Shown one piece after another: positions 26,824-37,905 of a DNA stretch of 64,000 bases (the first letter of the stretch is position 1; every line of letters begins with the position of its first letter). The stretch comes from Mycobacterium bohemicum DSM 44277 (GTDB taxonomy: Bacteria; Actinomycetota; Actinomycetes; Mycobacteriales; Mycobacteriaceae), in contig NZ_CSTD01000001.1 in NCBI RefSeq assembly GCF_001053185.1, positions 1,296,333 to 1,360,332 on the forward strand, written 5' to 3'. The notes under the pieces are model-generated. The model was not told the DNA's origin. It saw only the letters and a list, made by a program, of their open reading frames with translations, and did not search any database. The position numbers were made by a program, and so were the translations under genes.

Positions 26824-28959
26824 ATGCTTACCCTCTCGCCGCCTCCCCCGCCGATCGCCGCCGCGCGGCCGGTCACCACGGGGACGCCGTCGACCGGCTT
26901 CTATCGTCATGATCTCGACGGCCTGCGCGGTGTGGCCATCGCGTTGGTGGCCGTTTTCCACATCTGGTTCGGCCGGGTGTCCGGCGGCGTGGACGTGTTC
27001 CTGGCGCTGTCCGGATTCTTCTTCGGCGGCAAGGTCATTCGCGCGGCGCTGAACCCCGGCGTCTCGATGACGCCGGCCGCCGACGTGGTCCGCCTCATCC
27101 GACGGCTGGTGCCCGCGCTGGTCGTGGTGCTCGCCGCCTGCGCGGTGCTGACCATATTCGTGCAACCGCAGACCCGCTGGGAGACGTTCGCCGACCAGAG
27201 CCTGGCCAGCCTCGGCTACTACCAGAACTGGGAGCTGGCCAACACGGCGTCGGACTACCTTCGGGCCGGCGAGGCCGTCAGCCCGCTGCAGCACATCTGG
27301 TCGATGTCCGTGCAGGGCCAGTTCTACGTCGCCTTCCTGCTGCTGATCGCCGGCTGCGCCTACCTGTTCCGGGGCAAAATGGGCGCTCACCTGCGGACCT
27401 TCTTCCTGGCGCTGCTGACCGCGCTCACGGTGGCGTCGTTCGTCCATGCCGTCTTCGCCCACCTGGACGACCAGACGACCGCCTACTACAACAGCTTCGC
27501 CCGGGCGTGGGAGTTGCTGCTCGGCGCCCTGGTGGGCGCGCTGGTGCCCTACGTCCGCTGGCCGGGGTGGCTGCGCGCGGCGGTGGCCACCGCGGCGCTG
27601 GGCGCGATCCTGACGTGCGGCGCGTTGATCGACGGCGTCCGTGAGTTCCCCGGCCCGTGGGCCCTGGTGCCGGTCGGGGCCACCATGCTGATGATCCTCG
27701 CCGGCGCCAACATGCGGGGCGGCGAGCGGCTGCCGCTGCCCAGCCGGCTGCTCGCGACCGCGCCGCTGGCGGCGCTGGGCGCGATGGCGTACTCGCTGTA
27801 CCTGTGGCACTGGCCGCTGCTCATCTTCTGGCTCTCCTACAGCGGCCACCGGCACGCTGGCCTCCTCGACGGCGTCGCGGTCCTCCTGGTGTCCGGTGTG
27901 CTGGCGTACCTGACCACGCGGCTCGTCGAAGACCCCCTGCGGATCCGCGGAACGGATCAGGCACCGGTGAGCCCCTGGCTGGCGCGGCTGCGCCGCCCCA
28001 CCATGGCGCTGGGCTCCGTGGTGATCCTGCTGGGCGTGACGCTGACGGCGACGTCCTTCACCTGGCGCCAGCACGTCACGGTCCTGCGGGCGGCGGGCAA
28101 GGAGCTCAGCGTTCTCAACGCCCAGGACTATCCCGGCGCCCGCGCCCTCACTGAGCACGCGCGGGTGCCGACGCTGCCGATGCGGCCGACGGTCCTGGAG
28201 GTGAAGGACGACCTGCCCCGCTCCACGCGGGACGGCTGCATCAGCGACTTCGTCAACCCGGCGGTGGTCAACTGCACCTACGGGGATACGACGGCCGCCC
28301 GGACCATCGCGCTGGCCGGCGGGTCGCACGCCGAGCACTGGTTGCCGGCGCTGGACCTGCTCGGCAACCAGCACCACTTCAAGGTCGTCACGTACCTGAA
28401 GATGGGCTGCCCGTTGTCCACCGAAGAAGTGCCGCTCATCATGGGCAACAACGCGCCCTACCCGCAGTGCCGCGAGTGGGTGCAGCGCACGATGGCCAAG
28501 CTCGTCGCCGACCGACCGGACTACGTGTTCACGACGACGACGCGGCCCTGGAACATCAAGTCCGGTGACGTGATGCCGGCGACCTACGTCGGCATCTGGC
28601 AGGCGCTGGCCGACAACAACATTCCGATCCTCGGCATGCGGGACACCCCCTGGCTGGTCAAGGACGGCAAGCCGTTCGACCCGGCGGACTGCCTGGCCAA
28701 GGGCCGCAGCGCGCAGTCGTGCTCGATCAAGCGCTCCGACGTCCTGTCCGACCGCAATCAGACCCTCGACTTCGTCGGGCAGTTCCCGCTGCTCAAGGTG
28801 CTTGACATGTCCGATGCGATCTGCCGCCCGGACATCTGTCGCCCGGTGGAGGGAAACGTGCTGATATACCACGGCGCCCACCACCTGTCCCCCACCTACG
28901 TACGGACGATGACCGGTGAGTTGGGCCGTCAGATCGCCGCCGCCACGGGCTGGTGGTAA
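26824..28959 (+). CDS. Acyltransferase-3 / SGNH-fusion O-acyltransferase (Rv1565c-like)
   Basis: 711-aa inner-membrane enzyme. The N-terminal acyltransferase-3 domain (residues about 20-400) starts with HDLDGLRGVAIALVAVFH, where the Arg and His are the catalytic pair, and has about ten hydrophobic segments. The periplasmic C-terminal SGNH domain (about 440-711) has AGGSHAEHW as its block I, with Ser nucleophile, and YHGAHHLSPTY as the C-terminal block. AT3-SGNH proteins (OafA/YrhL) move acetyl or other short acyl groups from the cytoplasm onto cell-envelope glycans. In place of the usual DxxH the last block reads GAHH, so the catalytic Asp may be substituted. The target glycan is unknown. Confidence 0.9.
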   Translation: MLTLSPPPPPIAAARPVTTGTPSTGFYRHDLDGLRGVAIALVAVFHIWFGRVSGGVDVFLALSGFFFGGKVIRAALNPGVSMTPAADVVRLIRRLVPALVVVLAACAVLTIFVQPQTRWETFADQSLASLGYYQNWELANTASDYLRAGEAVSPLQHIWSMSVQGQFYVAFLLLIAGCAYLFRGKMGAHLRTFFLALLTALTVASFVHAVFAHLDDQTTAYYNSFARAWELLLGALVGALVPYVRWPGWLRAAVATAALGAILTCGALIDGVREFPGPWALVPVGATMLMILAGANMRGGERLPLPSRLLATAPLAALGAMAYSLYLWHWPLLIFWLSYSGHRHAGLLDGVAVLLVSGVLAYLTTRLVEDPLRIRGTDQAPVSPWLARLRRPTMALGSVVILLGVTLTATSFTWRQHVTVLRAAGKELSVLNAQDYPGARALTEHARVPTLPMRPTVLEVKDDLPRSTRDGCISDFVNPAVVNCTYGDTTAARTIALAGGSHAEHWLPALDLLGNQHHFKVVTYLKMGCPLSTEEVPLIMGNNAPYPQCREWVQRTMAKLVADRPDYVFTTTTRPWNIKSGDVMPATYVGIWQALADNNIPILGMRDTPWLVKDGKPFDPADCLAKGRSAQSCSIKRSDVLSDRNQTLDFVGQFPLLKVLDMSDAICRPDICRPVEGNVLIYHGAHHLSPTYVRTMTGELGRQIAAATGWW

Positions 28960-28998
28960 CGGCACTCGGCCCGCCCGTCGCGCGGATAGGGTCGAGTG

Positions 28999-31200
<2,202 letters not shown>

Positions 31201-31203
31201 CGC

Positions 31204-33513
31204 ATGGCGTTACCCATTCTGTCGACCTACCGGTTGCAGCTGCGCGGCGAATCGAGCGGGTTCGCGTTCACGTTCGCCGACGCCGAGAACCTGCTTGGCT
31301 ATTTTGAGGGCCTCGGCGTATCGCATCTGTACCTGTCGCCGATCATGACCGCCGCGCCCGGATCCAATCACGGCTACGACGTCACCGACCCGACGACGGT
31401 GTCACCGGAGCTCGGCGGGCGCGACGGGCTGGCGCGGCTGTCGGCCGCGGCCCGCGAGCGCGGCATCGGCTTGATCGTGGACATCGTTCCCAACCACGTC
31501 GGGATCGACCAGCCCCAGCACAACGCGTGGTGGTGGGATGTGTTGCGGCACGGGCGTTCCTCGGACTACGCGACCTACTTCGACATCGACTGGGATCTCG
31601 ACGACGACGGCCGGATCGTGTTGCCGATCCTGGGCTCCGACGACGACGTGGCCGACCTGAAGGTCGACGGCGACCTGCTGCGGCTCGGCGATCTGGCGCT
31701 TCCCATCGCCCCGGGGACGGCGGAGGGAACCGGCCCGGAGGTGCACGACCGCCAGCACTACCGGATGGTGGGCTGGCGCAACGGCGTCTGCGGCTACCGG
31801 CGGTTCTTTTCGATCACCTCGCTGGCCGGGCTGCGTCAGGAAGACCGCGCGGTGTTCGACGCCACCCACGCCGAGGTCGCCCGGTGGTTCGCCGAGGGGC
31901 TGGTCGACGGCATCCGCATCGACCATCCCGACGGACTGTCCGATCCCTGCGGCTATCTGGCGTGGCTGCGCGAGCTGGTGGGCCCGAACGGCTGGATCGT
32001 CATCGAGAAGATCCTGGCCGTCGACGAGGCGCTGGAACCCACCCTCCCGGTGGGCGGGACCACCGGCTACGACGTGCTTCGCGAAGTGGGCGGGGTGTTC
32101 GTCGACCCGAGCGGCGCCCCGGCGCTCACCGAGCTGGTCGAGTCGGCGGGCTCGGAATTCAGCGACTACGGCGCGATGCCGCGGATGTTGACCGAGCTCA
32201 AGATCCGCTCGGCCACCGACACGCTGGCCAGCGAACTGCGCCGGCTGCGCCGCAGCATCGTGGCGGCGGCGGGGGCCGACCACCCGCAAATCCCCGAAGC
32301 GGTGGCCGCGCTGCTCACCCACATCGGGGTCTACCGCTGCGACTATCCGGGCCTGTCCGCGGTCCTGCCCACCGCACTGGCCGAAACCCAATTCACCGCA
32401 CCGGAATTGGCGCCCGCACTACAGGTGATCGCCGCCGCGCTGGCCCGCGGCGGCGAGCCCGTCACCCGGCTGCAGCAGTTGTGCGGAGCGGTGACCGCCA
32501 AATCGGTCGAGGATTGCTACTTCTACCGCGACGCCCGGCTGGTGTCGCTCAACGAGGTCGGCGGTGAACCGCACCGGTTCGGCGTCGGCGCGGCGGAGTT
32601 CCATGAGAGCGCGGCCACCCGCGCCCGCATGTGGCCGCACACCATGACGACGCTGACCACCCACGACACCAAACGCGGGGAGGACGTGCGCGCGCGCATC
32701 GGCGTGCTGTCGCAGGTTCCGTCGCTGTGGACGGAGTTCCTCGCACGCTGGGAAGCCGCGGCCCCCTCCCCCGATCCCGCGACCGGACAGTTTTTGTGGC
32801 AGAACATCTTCGGCGTGTGGCCGGTGAACGGCCAGGTGACCGAGGAACTACGCGACCGGCTGCATGCCTACACCGAGAAGGCGATTCGCGAGGCCGCGCT
32901 GCACACCACGTGGAACGAACCCGACGAGGCGTTCGAGGGTGCCGTGCACGGCTGGCTGGACACGGTGCTCGACGGCCCGGTGGCCGGACAGATGACCGAA
33001 CTCGTCGTCCAACTCAACCCGCACGCGGCCAGCGACGCCCTGGGACAAAAGCTGCTCGCCCTGACCGTGCCGGGGATCCCCGACGTCTATCAGGGCACCG
33101 AACTGTGGGACGACAGCCTCGTCGACCCCGACAACCGGCGTCCGGTCGACTACGCCGCCCGCCGCACGGCGCTCGAGGCATTGGAGCACCCCAAGATCCG
33201 GGTCGTCACCGCGGCGCTGCGGCTGCGCCGCTCCCACCCGGACACCTTCCTGCGCGGCGCATACCTTCCCGTGCTGGCCGGCGGCGAGGCCGCCGACCAC
33301 GTGGTGGCCTTCCAGCGGGGCGACGACATCCTCGTGGCGGTGACCCGCTGGACCGTGCGGCTGGCCGAAAAGGGCTGGGGCAACACGGTGTTGCCGTTGC
33401 CCGAGGGCACCTGGAAAGACGCGCTGACCGGTGCCGTCGCGGACGGACCGACGTCGGCAGCCCAACTGTTCGCGGACCTGCCGGTCGTACTGCTGGAGCG
33501 CCACCATGACTGA
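31204..33513 (+). CDS. treY: Maltooligosyl trehalose synthase
   Basis: 769-aa GH13 enzyme that isomerises the reducing-end alpha-1,4 link of maltodextrins to alpha,alpha-1,1, making maltooligosyl trehalose. STYRLQLRGESSGFAF at the N-terminus, IVDIVPNHVGID, the nucleophile region DGIRIDHPDGL and the catalytic WIVIEKIL are typical of TreY. It begins 3 nt after the treX stop, so the genes are co-transcribed and probably coupled. Length matches the M. tuberculosis protein (765 aa). Confidence 0.95.
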   Translation: MALPILSTYRLQLRGESSGFAFTFADAENLLGYFEGLGVSHLYLSPIMTAAPGSNHGYDVTDPTTVSPELGGRDGLARLSAAARERGIGLIVDIVPNHVGIDQPQHNAWWWDVLRHGRSSDYATYFDIDWDLDDDGRIVLPILGSDDDVADLKVDGDLLRLGDLALPIAPGTAEGTGPEVHDRQHYRMVGWRNGVCGYRRFFSITSLAGLRQEDRAVFDATHAEVARWFAEGLVDGIRIDHPDGLSDPCGYLAWLRELVGPNGWIVIEKILAVDEALEPTLPVGGTTGYDVLREVGGVFVDPSGAPALTELVESAGSEFSDYGAMPRMLTELKIRSATDTLASELRRLRRSIVAAAGADHPQIPEAVAALLTHIGVYRCDYPGLSAVLPTALAETQFTAPELAPALQVIAAALARGGEPVTRLQQLCGAVTAKSVEDCYFYRDARLVSLNEVGGEPHRFGVGAAEFHESAATRARMWPHTMTTLTTHDTKRGEDVRARIGVLSQVPSLWTEFLARWEAAAPSPDPATGQFLWQNIFGVWPVNGQVTEELRDRLHAYTEKAIREAALHTTWNEPDEAFEGAVHGWLDTVLDGPVAGQMTELVVQLNPHAASDALGQKLLALTVPGIPDVYQGTELWDDSLVDPDNRRPVDYAARRTALEALEHPKIRVVTAALRLRRSHPDTFLRGAYLPVLAGGEAADHVVAFQRGDDILVAVTRWTVRLAEKGWGNTVLPLPEGTWKDALTGAVADGPTSAAQLFADLPVVLLERHHD

Positions 33514-35242
33514 GTTCCGCGTCTGGGCCCCCAAACCCGAACTTGTGCGGCTCGACGTCGACGGGCGGGTCCACCCGATGACCCGCTCGGACGACGGGTG
33601 GTGGCACGCGCAGGTCGACGCCGCGCCGGACGCCCGCTACGGTTTCCTGCTCGACGACGACCCGAAGGTGTTGCCCGACCCGCGCTCCCCCCGTCAGCCC
33701 GACGGGGTGCACGAGCGCTCTCAGCTGTGGGACGCGAACCGGGCGGCCTGGACCGACGGCGACTGGGCCGGGCGACCGGTCGAGGGCGCGGTGATCTACG
33801 AACTCCATGTGGGCACCTTCACCCCGGCGGGCACGTTCGGATCGGCGATCGAAAAGCTGGACTATCTGGTCGATCTGGGCGTCGACTTCGTCGAGGTGAT
33901 GCCGGTGAACTCCTTCGCCGGCACCCACGGCTGGGGATACGACGGCGTGCTCTGGTACAGCGTGCACGAGCCGTACGGCGGTCCCGACGGCCTGGTCGCG
34001 TTCGTCGACGCCTGCCACGCCCACGGGCTGGGGGTCTTGATCGATGCGGTGTTCAACCACCTCGGCCCGTCCGGCAACTACCTGCCGAAGTACGGGCCCT
34101 ACCTGTCGTCCGGCAGCAACCCCTGGGGGGAAGGCATCAACATCGCCGACGCCGATGCCGACGAGGTGCGCCGCTACATCATCGGGTGCGCGCTGCGCTG
34201 GATGCGCGACTTCCACGCCGACGGCCTGCGCCTGGACGCCGTGCACGCGCTGGTGGACACCACCGCCATCCACATCCTCGAGGAGATGGCGACCGAAACC
34301 GATTGGCTGTCCGAGCAGTTGGGCCGCCCCTTGTCGCTGGTCGCCGAGAGCGACCTCAACGATCCCCGGCTGATCACCCCCCGCGATCGCGGCGGCTACG
34401 GGCTGACGGCGCAGTGGGCCGACGACATCCATCACGCCATCCACACCGCCGTCTCCGGCGAGCGCCAGGGCTACTATGCCGACTTCGGTTCGCTGGCGAC
34501 GCTGGCGCAGACGCTGCGCCACGGCTACTTTCACGCGGGCACCTATTCGTCCTTCCGCCGCCGCCGCCACGGGCGGCCGCTGGACACGACTGAAAAGACA
34601 GGCATCCCGGCGACCCGGCTGGTCGCCTACACCTGCACGCACGACCAGGTGGGCAACCGAGCGCTGGGCGACCGCCCGTCGCAGAACCTGACCGGCGGCC
34701 AGCTGGCGGTCAAGGCCGCGCTCGCGCTCGGATCGCCCTACACGGCAATGCTGTTCATGGGCGAGGAGTACGCGGCGTCGACGCCGTTTCAGTTCTTCAG
34801 CTCGCACCCCGAGCCGGAGTTGGCCAAGGCCACCGCGGAGGGACGCAAGGCCGAGTTCGCCGAGCACGGCTGGGACGCCGACGAGATCCCCGATCCGCAG
34901 GACCCGCAGACCTTCCTGCGGTCCAAGCTGAACTGGGACGAGGTCGACTCCGGCGAACACGCCCGCCTGCTCCGCCTGTACCGCGACCTGATCGCGCTGC
35001 GGCACAACGATCCGGACATGGCCGACCCGTGGCTGGACGACCTCGCGGTCGACTACGACGAAGACCAGCGTTGGATCGCCCTGTCCCGCGGCCGGTTGCG
35101 CATCGTGTGCAACCTGGGCGCCGAACCCGTCAAGGTCCCGGTGACCGGTGACGTGGTGCTCGCCTGGGGCGAGCCCGAGGTCGATGGCGACAGCGCTGTG
35201 CTGGAAGGGCATTCGTTCGCCGTCATCCGCGCCGCCGGCTAG
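33506..35242 (+). CDS. treZ: Maltooligosyl trehalose trehalohydrolase
   Basis: 578-aa GH13 enzyme that releases trehalose from maltooligosyl trehalose, completing the TreX-TreY-TreZ route. N-terminal beta domain (MTEFRVWAPKPELVRL), barrel motifs GVLIDAVFNHLGPSG, GLRLDAVHALVD (nucleophile Asp) and LVAESDLND (acid Glu). The start overlaps the treY stop by 8 nt. Trehalose supplies mycolyl transfer (TMM/TDM) and osmoprotection. Confidence 0.95.
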   Translation: MTEFRVWAPKPELVRLDVDGRVHPMTRSDDGWWHAQVDAAPDARYGFLLDDDPKVLPDPRSPRQPDGVHERSQLWDANRAAWTDGDWAGRPVEGAVIYELHVGTFTPAGTFGSAIEKLDYLVDLGVDFVEVMPVNSFAGTHGWGYDGVLWYSVHEPYGGPDGLVAFVDACHAHGLGVLIDAVFNHLGPSGNYLPKYGPYLSSGSNPWGEGINIADADADEVRRYIIGCALRWMRDFHADGLRLDAVHALVDTTAIHILEEMATETDWLSEQLGRPLSLVAESDLNDPRLITPRDRGGYGLTAQWADDIHHAIHTAVSGERQGYYADFGSLATLAQTLRHGYFHAGTYSSFRRRRHGRPLDTTEKTGIPATRLVAYTCTHDQVGNRALGDRPSQNLTGGQLAVKAALALGSPYTAMLFMGEEYAASTPFQFFSSHPEPELAKATAEGRKAEFAEHGWDADEIPDPQDPQTFLRSKLNWDEVDSGEHARLLRLYRDLIALRHNDPDMADPWLDDLAVDYDEDQRWIALSRGRLRIVCNLGAEPVKVPVTGDVVLAWGEPEVDGDSAVLEGHSFAVIRAAG

Positions 35243-35372
35243 GGACTTTTCGGCGTGTCGCCGCCCGGGGTTCACCCGCGGCGCGATCACGGCCCGCGGC
35301 GGCTCGCGTACAGTGGCGGATATCGCTTATATTGCCTAACTAACGCGCCGCCGCGCGGAAAGGGGTTTCTCG

Positions 35373-36275
35373 ATGGCCCGGACCGAGAACGACACCTGGG
35401 ACCTGGCGTCCAGCGTCGGCGCGACCGCAACGGCCGTGGCCGCGTCGCGCGCGATGGCGTCGCAGGGCCCGGACCCGCTGCTCGACGACCCCTGGGCCGA
35501 CCCGCTCGTGCGCGCGGTGGGCATCGACACTTTCATCAAGCTGATCGACGGCGAGATCGGGCCCCGCGAGGGCGATGCCGGGCTGAACCGCCGGGCAATG
35601 AACGAGCAGATCACCGTGCGCACCCGCTTCTTCGACGACTTCTTCCTGCGGGCAACCGGTTCGGGCATCCGGCAGGCCGTGATCCTGGCGTCCGGCCTGG
35701 ACACCCGCGCCTACCGGCTGCCGTGGCCGGCCGGCACCGTGGTCTACGAGATCGACCAGCCCGAGGTGATCGAGTTCAAAACCCGCACCCTCGCCGGCCT
35801 CGGCGCCGAACCCACCGCGGGGCGCCGCACGGTCGCCATCGACCTGCGCAACGACTGGCCGGCGGCGTTGACGGAAGCCGGTTTCGACGCGGGGCAGCCG
35901 ACCGCCTGGAGCGCCGAAGGCCTGCTGGTCTACCTGCCGCCCGAAGCCCAGGACCGCCTGTTCGACCACGTCTTTGCCCTGTCCGCCCCGGGCAGCCGGA
36001 TCGCCACGGAACACCTGGACATGCGCAACGTGCCGCCGGACTGGGCGGAGCGGCTGACCGAGCGGTCGCGGCGCATCGGCTCCAACATCAACCTGGCCGA
36101 GCTGTTCTATACCGGCGAACGCAACACCGCCGCGGAATACCTTGCGGCGCACGGGTGGCGGACGGACATCCGAACCACCGAGCAGGCGTATGCCGCTCAT
36201 GGCTTCGAGCTGCCCGACGACGAACTGGCCTCGCTGGGGAACGTCGGCGGCTACCTGGCGGCGTATCTGGACTAG
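35373..36275 (+). CDS. TIGR00027-family SAM-dependent methyltransferase
   Basis: 300-aa member of the large actinobacterial O-methyltransferase-like family (leucine carboxyl methyltransferase fold) multiplied in mycobacteria. It has [19 protein letters not shown] near the N-terminus, [13 protein letters not shown] (SAM site) near residues 108-120, [13 protein letters not shown] and [21 protein letters not shown] ribosome-binding site precedes the ATG. It ends tail-to-tail with the LuxR regulator, overlapping by 4 nt. Substrates are generally unknown for this family. Confidence 0.88.
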   Translation: MARTENDTWDLASSVGATATAVAASRAMASQGPDPLLDDPWADPLVRAVGIDTFIKLIDGEIGPREGDAGLNRRAMNEQITVRTRFFDDFFLRATGSGIRQAVILASGLDTRAYRLPWPAGTVVYEIDQPEVIEFKTRTLAGLGAEPTAGRRTVAIDLRNDWPAALTEAGFDAGQPTAWSAEGLLVYLPPEAQDRLFDHVFALSAPGSRIATEHLDMRNVPPDWAERLTERSRRIGSNINLAELFYTGERNTAAEYLAAHGWRTDIRTTEQAYAAHGFELPDDELASLGNVGGYLAAYLD

Positions 36276-36943
36276 GGGCCCCCGCGCCAGTGCTCGATGC
36301 GGTGATGGTCGGGCGTGAACCCGTGCTTCACCCCCCACAGCACGGCCTGCGTGCGGCTCTCCACGGCCAGCTTGCGGTAGATCGTGCGGATGTAGGACTT
36401 CACGGTGTTCGGGCTCAGGTACGCCAGCCGCGCGATGTCGGCGTTGCTCTTGCCCTGGGTGATCAGGGCCAGGATCTCCGCCTCGCGGTCGGTGAGGCCT
36501 TCGCCGCGGCCGGGCCAGTCCAACCCCGGCGCGCTGCGGGCGCGCGGCGGTGCGTCGCTGACGATTTCGGCGCCGCTGTGGACGGCCTCCAACGCCGCGA
36601 CGAGGTCGCGCGCGGGCAGGGTCTTGGACAGGTAGCCGTGCGCGCCCTGGCGTCGCGCGCTTTCGACGAGGTCGGGGTGAAAGTTCCACGTGTACACCAC
36701 AACTCGCTGCGCCCGTGGATTGGCGACCAGCACGGCGATCTCTTCGTGATCGGATTCGGGCTGGGCGAACGAGTCGTACAGGACGATGTCGACGGTGTCC
36801 GCGACGGGCATCGTCGAATCGAGTTCCGCGATCACGACGCGGTCACGGTAGGGGTCGAGCATGTTGGCCACGCCCTTCACGACGACGTCGTAGTCGTCGA
36901 CCAGCGCGACGGTGATGGGCGCGCGGGACGGCGGCGTAGGCAT
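36272..36943 (-). CDS. LuxR/NarL-family response regulator
   Basis: 223-aa response regulator. The receiver domain (residues about 10-125) has acidic DD at 16-17, a candidate phospho-acceptor Asp57 in DIVLYDSF, and a conserved Lys in LSKTLPA. The C-terminal LuxR HTH (about 148-210) has [18 protein letters not shown] and [13 protein letters not shown]. No sensor kinase is adjacent, so it is an orphan in this window. It is divergent from a 51-aa membrane peptide across a 93-bp gap that carries several inverted repeats, which may be its own operators. Confidence 0.9.
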   Translation of the reverse strand: MPTPPSRAPITVALVDDYDVVVKGVANMLDPYRDRVVIAELDSTMPVADTVDIVLYDSFAQPESDHEEIAVLVANPRAQRVVVYTWNFHPDLVESARRQGAHGYLSKTLPARDLVAALEAVHSGAEIVSDAPPRARSAPGLDWPGRGEGLTDREAEILALITQGKSNADIARLAYLSPNTVKSYIRTIYRKLAVESRTQAVLWGVKHGFTPDHHRIEHWRGGP

Positions 36944-36960
36944 ACCCGGAACATTACCTA

Positions 36961-37013
36961 CCTAGGGGTGTACTGCTACCCCCCTAAGGGGTGGTCGACT
37001 GATGGTGTCAGTC
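36961..37013. promoter_or_regulatory. Stacked inverted repeats between LuxR regulator and small membrane gene
   Basis: Three symmetrical elements in 53 bp: TAGGGG (36963-36968) with CCCCTA (36981-36986); CCCC-TAA-GGGG directly overlapping it; and the perfect hairpin GACTGA-TGGTG-TCAGTC (36997-37013), which ends just before the GAGGGAGGG ribosome-binding site of the 51-aa gene. The first two look like regulator sites, the last like a 5'-leader structure. Confidence 0.45.
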
Positions 37014-37036
37014 AGCACTGAGAGGGAGGGCTCGTC

Positions 37037-37192
37037 ATGATCATTCTCGGCATCGTCCTACTGGTTGCGGGATTCCTGCTCAAAATCTCGATCCTGTGGA
37101 CCCTTGGCATCATCCTGCTCGTCATCGGCGCGGTCCTGGCGATCGTCGGCAGCACCGGTCGCGCCGTCGGCGGCCGCCGGCACTGGTACTGA
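37037..37192 (+). CDS. 51-aa hydrophobic peptide (DUF6131-like)
   Basis: Small membrane protein MIILGIVLLVAGFLLKISIL followed by a second hydrophobic stretch (ILLVIGAVLAIVGS) and a basic, aromatic tail (GGRRHWY). Two short transmembrane segments with a tight turn. A strong ribosome-binding site GAGGGAGGG lies 7 nt before the ATG. Similar tiny proteins are widespread in mycobacteria and often stress-induced, but no function is known. Divergent from, and probably controlled by, the LuxR regulator. Confidence 0.75.
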   Translation: MIILGIVLLVAGFLLKISILWTLGIILLVIGAVLAIVGSTGRAVGGRRHWY

Positions 37193-37299
37193 TCGGCATC
37201 GGCCGTCGCGGATCGCCGACCTGAGCGGAATCGATCTCGGGCACGCTCAGATCGGCGCCCGTGGCTGCGGTGCCGGGCGCTCGTTTGCAATACTGCGCT

Positions 37300-37905
37300 G
37301 TGGGCGACGCCGCGCGGGACAGGGTCCGGTTCACCCGTGACGAGCTGAAGCGATTCAGCGGGAAGACGGTGCCGGACCTGATCTCCGATCGGGTCCGGCT
37401 GCTGTTCGTCGGGATCAACCCCGGCCTGAGAACCGCTGCGGTGCAAGCCCATTTCGCTCCCCGGGGCAATCGCTTCTGGCCGGCGCTCCACCGCGCCGGC
37501 ATCACCGACCGCCTGATCGACGCCTCGTCGGGGTTCGCACCGGCCGACCGGGAATATCTCTTGCGGCGCGGGATCGGCATCACGAACCTCGTCGCCAGGG
37601 CGACGGCGGGAGCGGACGAGCTCACGGCCGCCGAACTCGCCGAGGGCGCAAGGAAACTCGACCGGATCATTCGGCGACTGTCCCCTCGGGTGGTCGCCGT
37701 CCTGGGGATCACCGCCTACCGCGACGCCTTCCACGACAGCGGGGCAAAGCCGGGCAAGCAGGCCTCGCCCTACCCGGCGACCGAGCTGTGGGTGGTTCCC
37801 AACCCGAGCGGCCGCAACGCCCACGCCTCACTGGAGGGCCTCGCGGCCGCCTACGGCGAGGTCGCGAGGGCCGCCGGCATCCCTACACGCTGCGACGGCC
37901 GGTAG
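37300..37905 (+). CDS. Mismatch-specific uracil/thymine-DNA glycosylase (MUG/TDG family)
   Basis: 201-aa base-excision repair enzyme. It has LLFVGINPGLRTA near residue 29 (GINPG, the MUG/TDG active-site motif with catalytic Asn) and VVPNPSGRNAHAS near residue 168 (the NPSGxN loop that inserts into DNA). It removes uracil or thymine from G:U/G:T mismatches, which matters in high-GC DNA prone to cytosine deamination. The GTG at 37300 was chosen (VGDAARDRVRF); an in-frame GTG at 37261 would add 13 residues. It converges with the MocR gene, overlapping by 23 nt. Confidence 0.88.
   Translation: MGDAARDRVRFTRDELKRFSGKTVPDLISDRVRLLFVGINPGLRTAAVQAHFAPRGNRFWPALHRAGITDRLIDASSGFAPADREYLLRRGIGITNLVARATAGADELTAAELAEGARKLDRIIRRLSPRVVAVLGITAYRDAFHDSGAKPGKQASPYPATELWVVPNPSGRNAHASLEGLAAAYGEVARAAGIPTRCDGR

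Noticed and set aside
26779..28965. 728-codon open frame antisense to the acyltransferase gene
   Set aside because: High-GC shadow: composition is Arg/Gly/Val-rich and unordered, while the sense strand has full family motifs.
33206..35290. 694-codon open frame antisense to treZ
   Set aside because: Shadow of treZ with no domain or ribosome-binding site.
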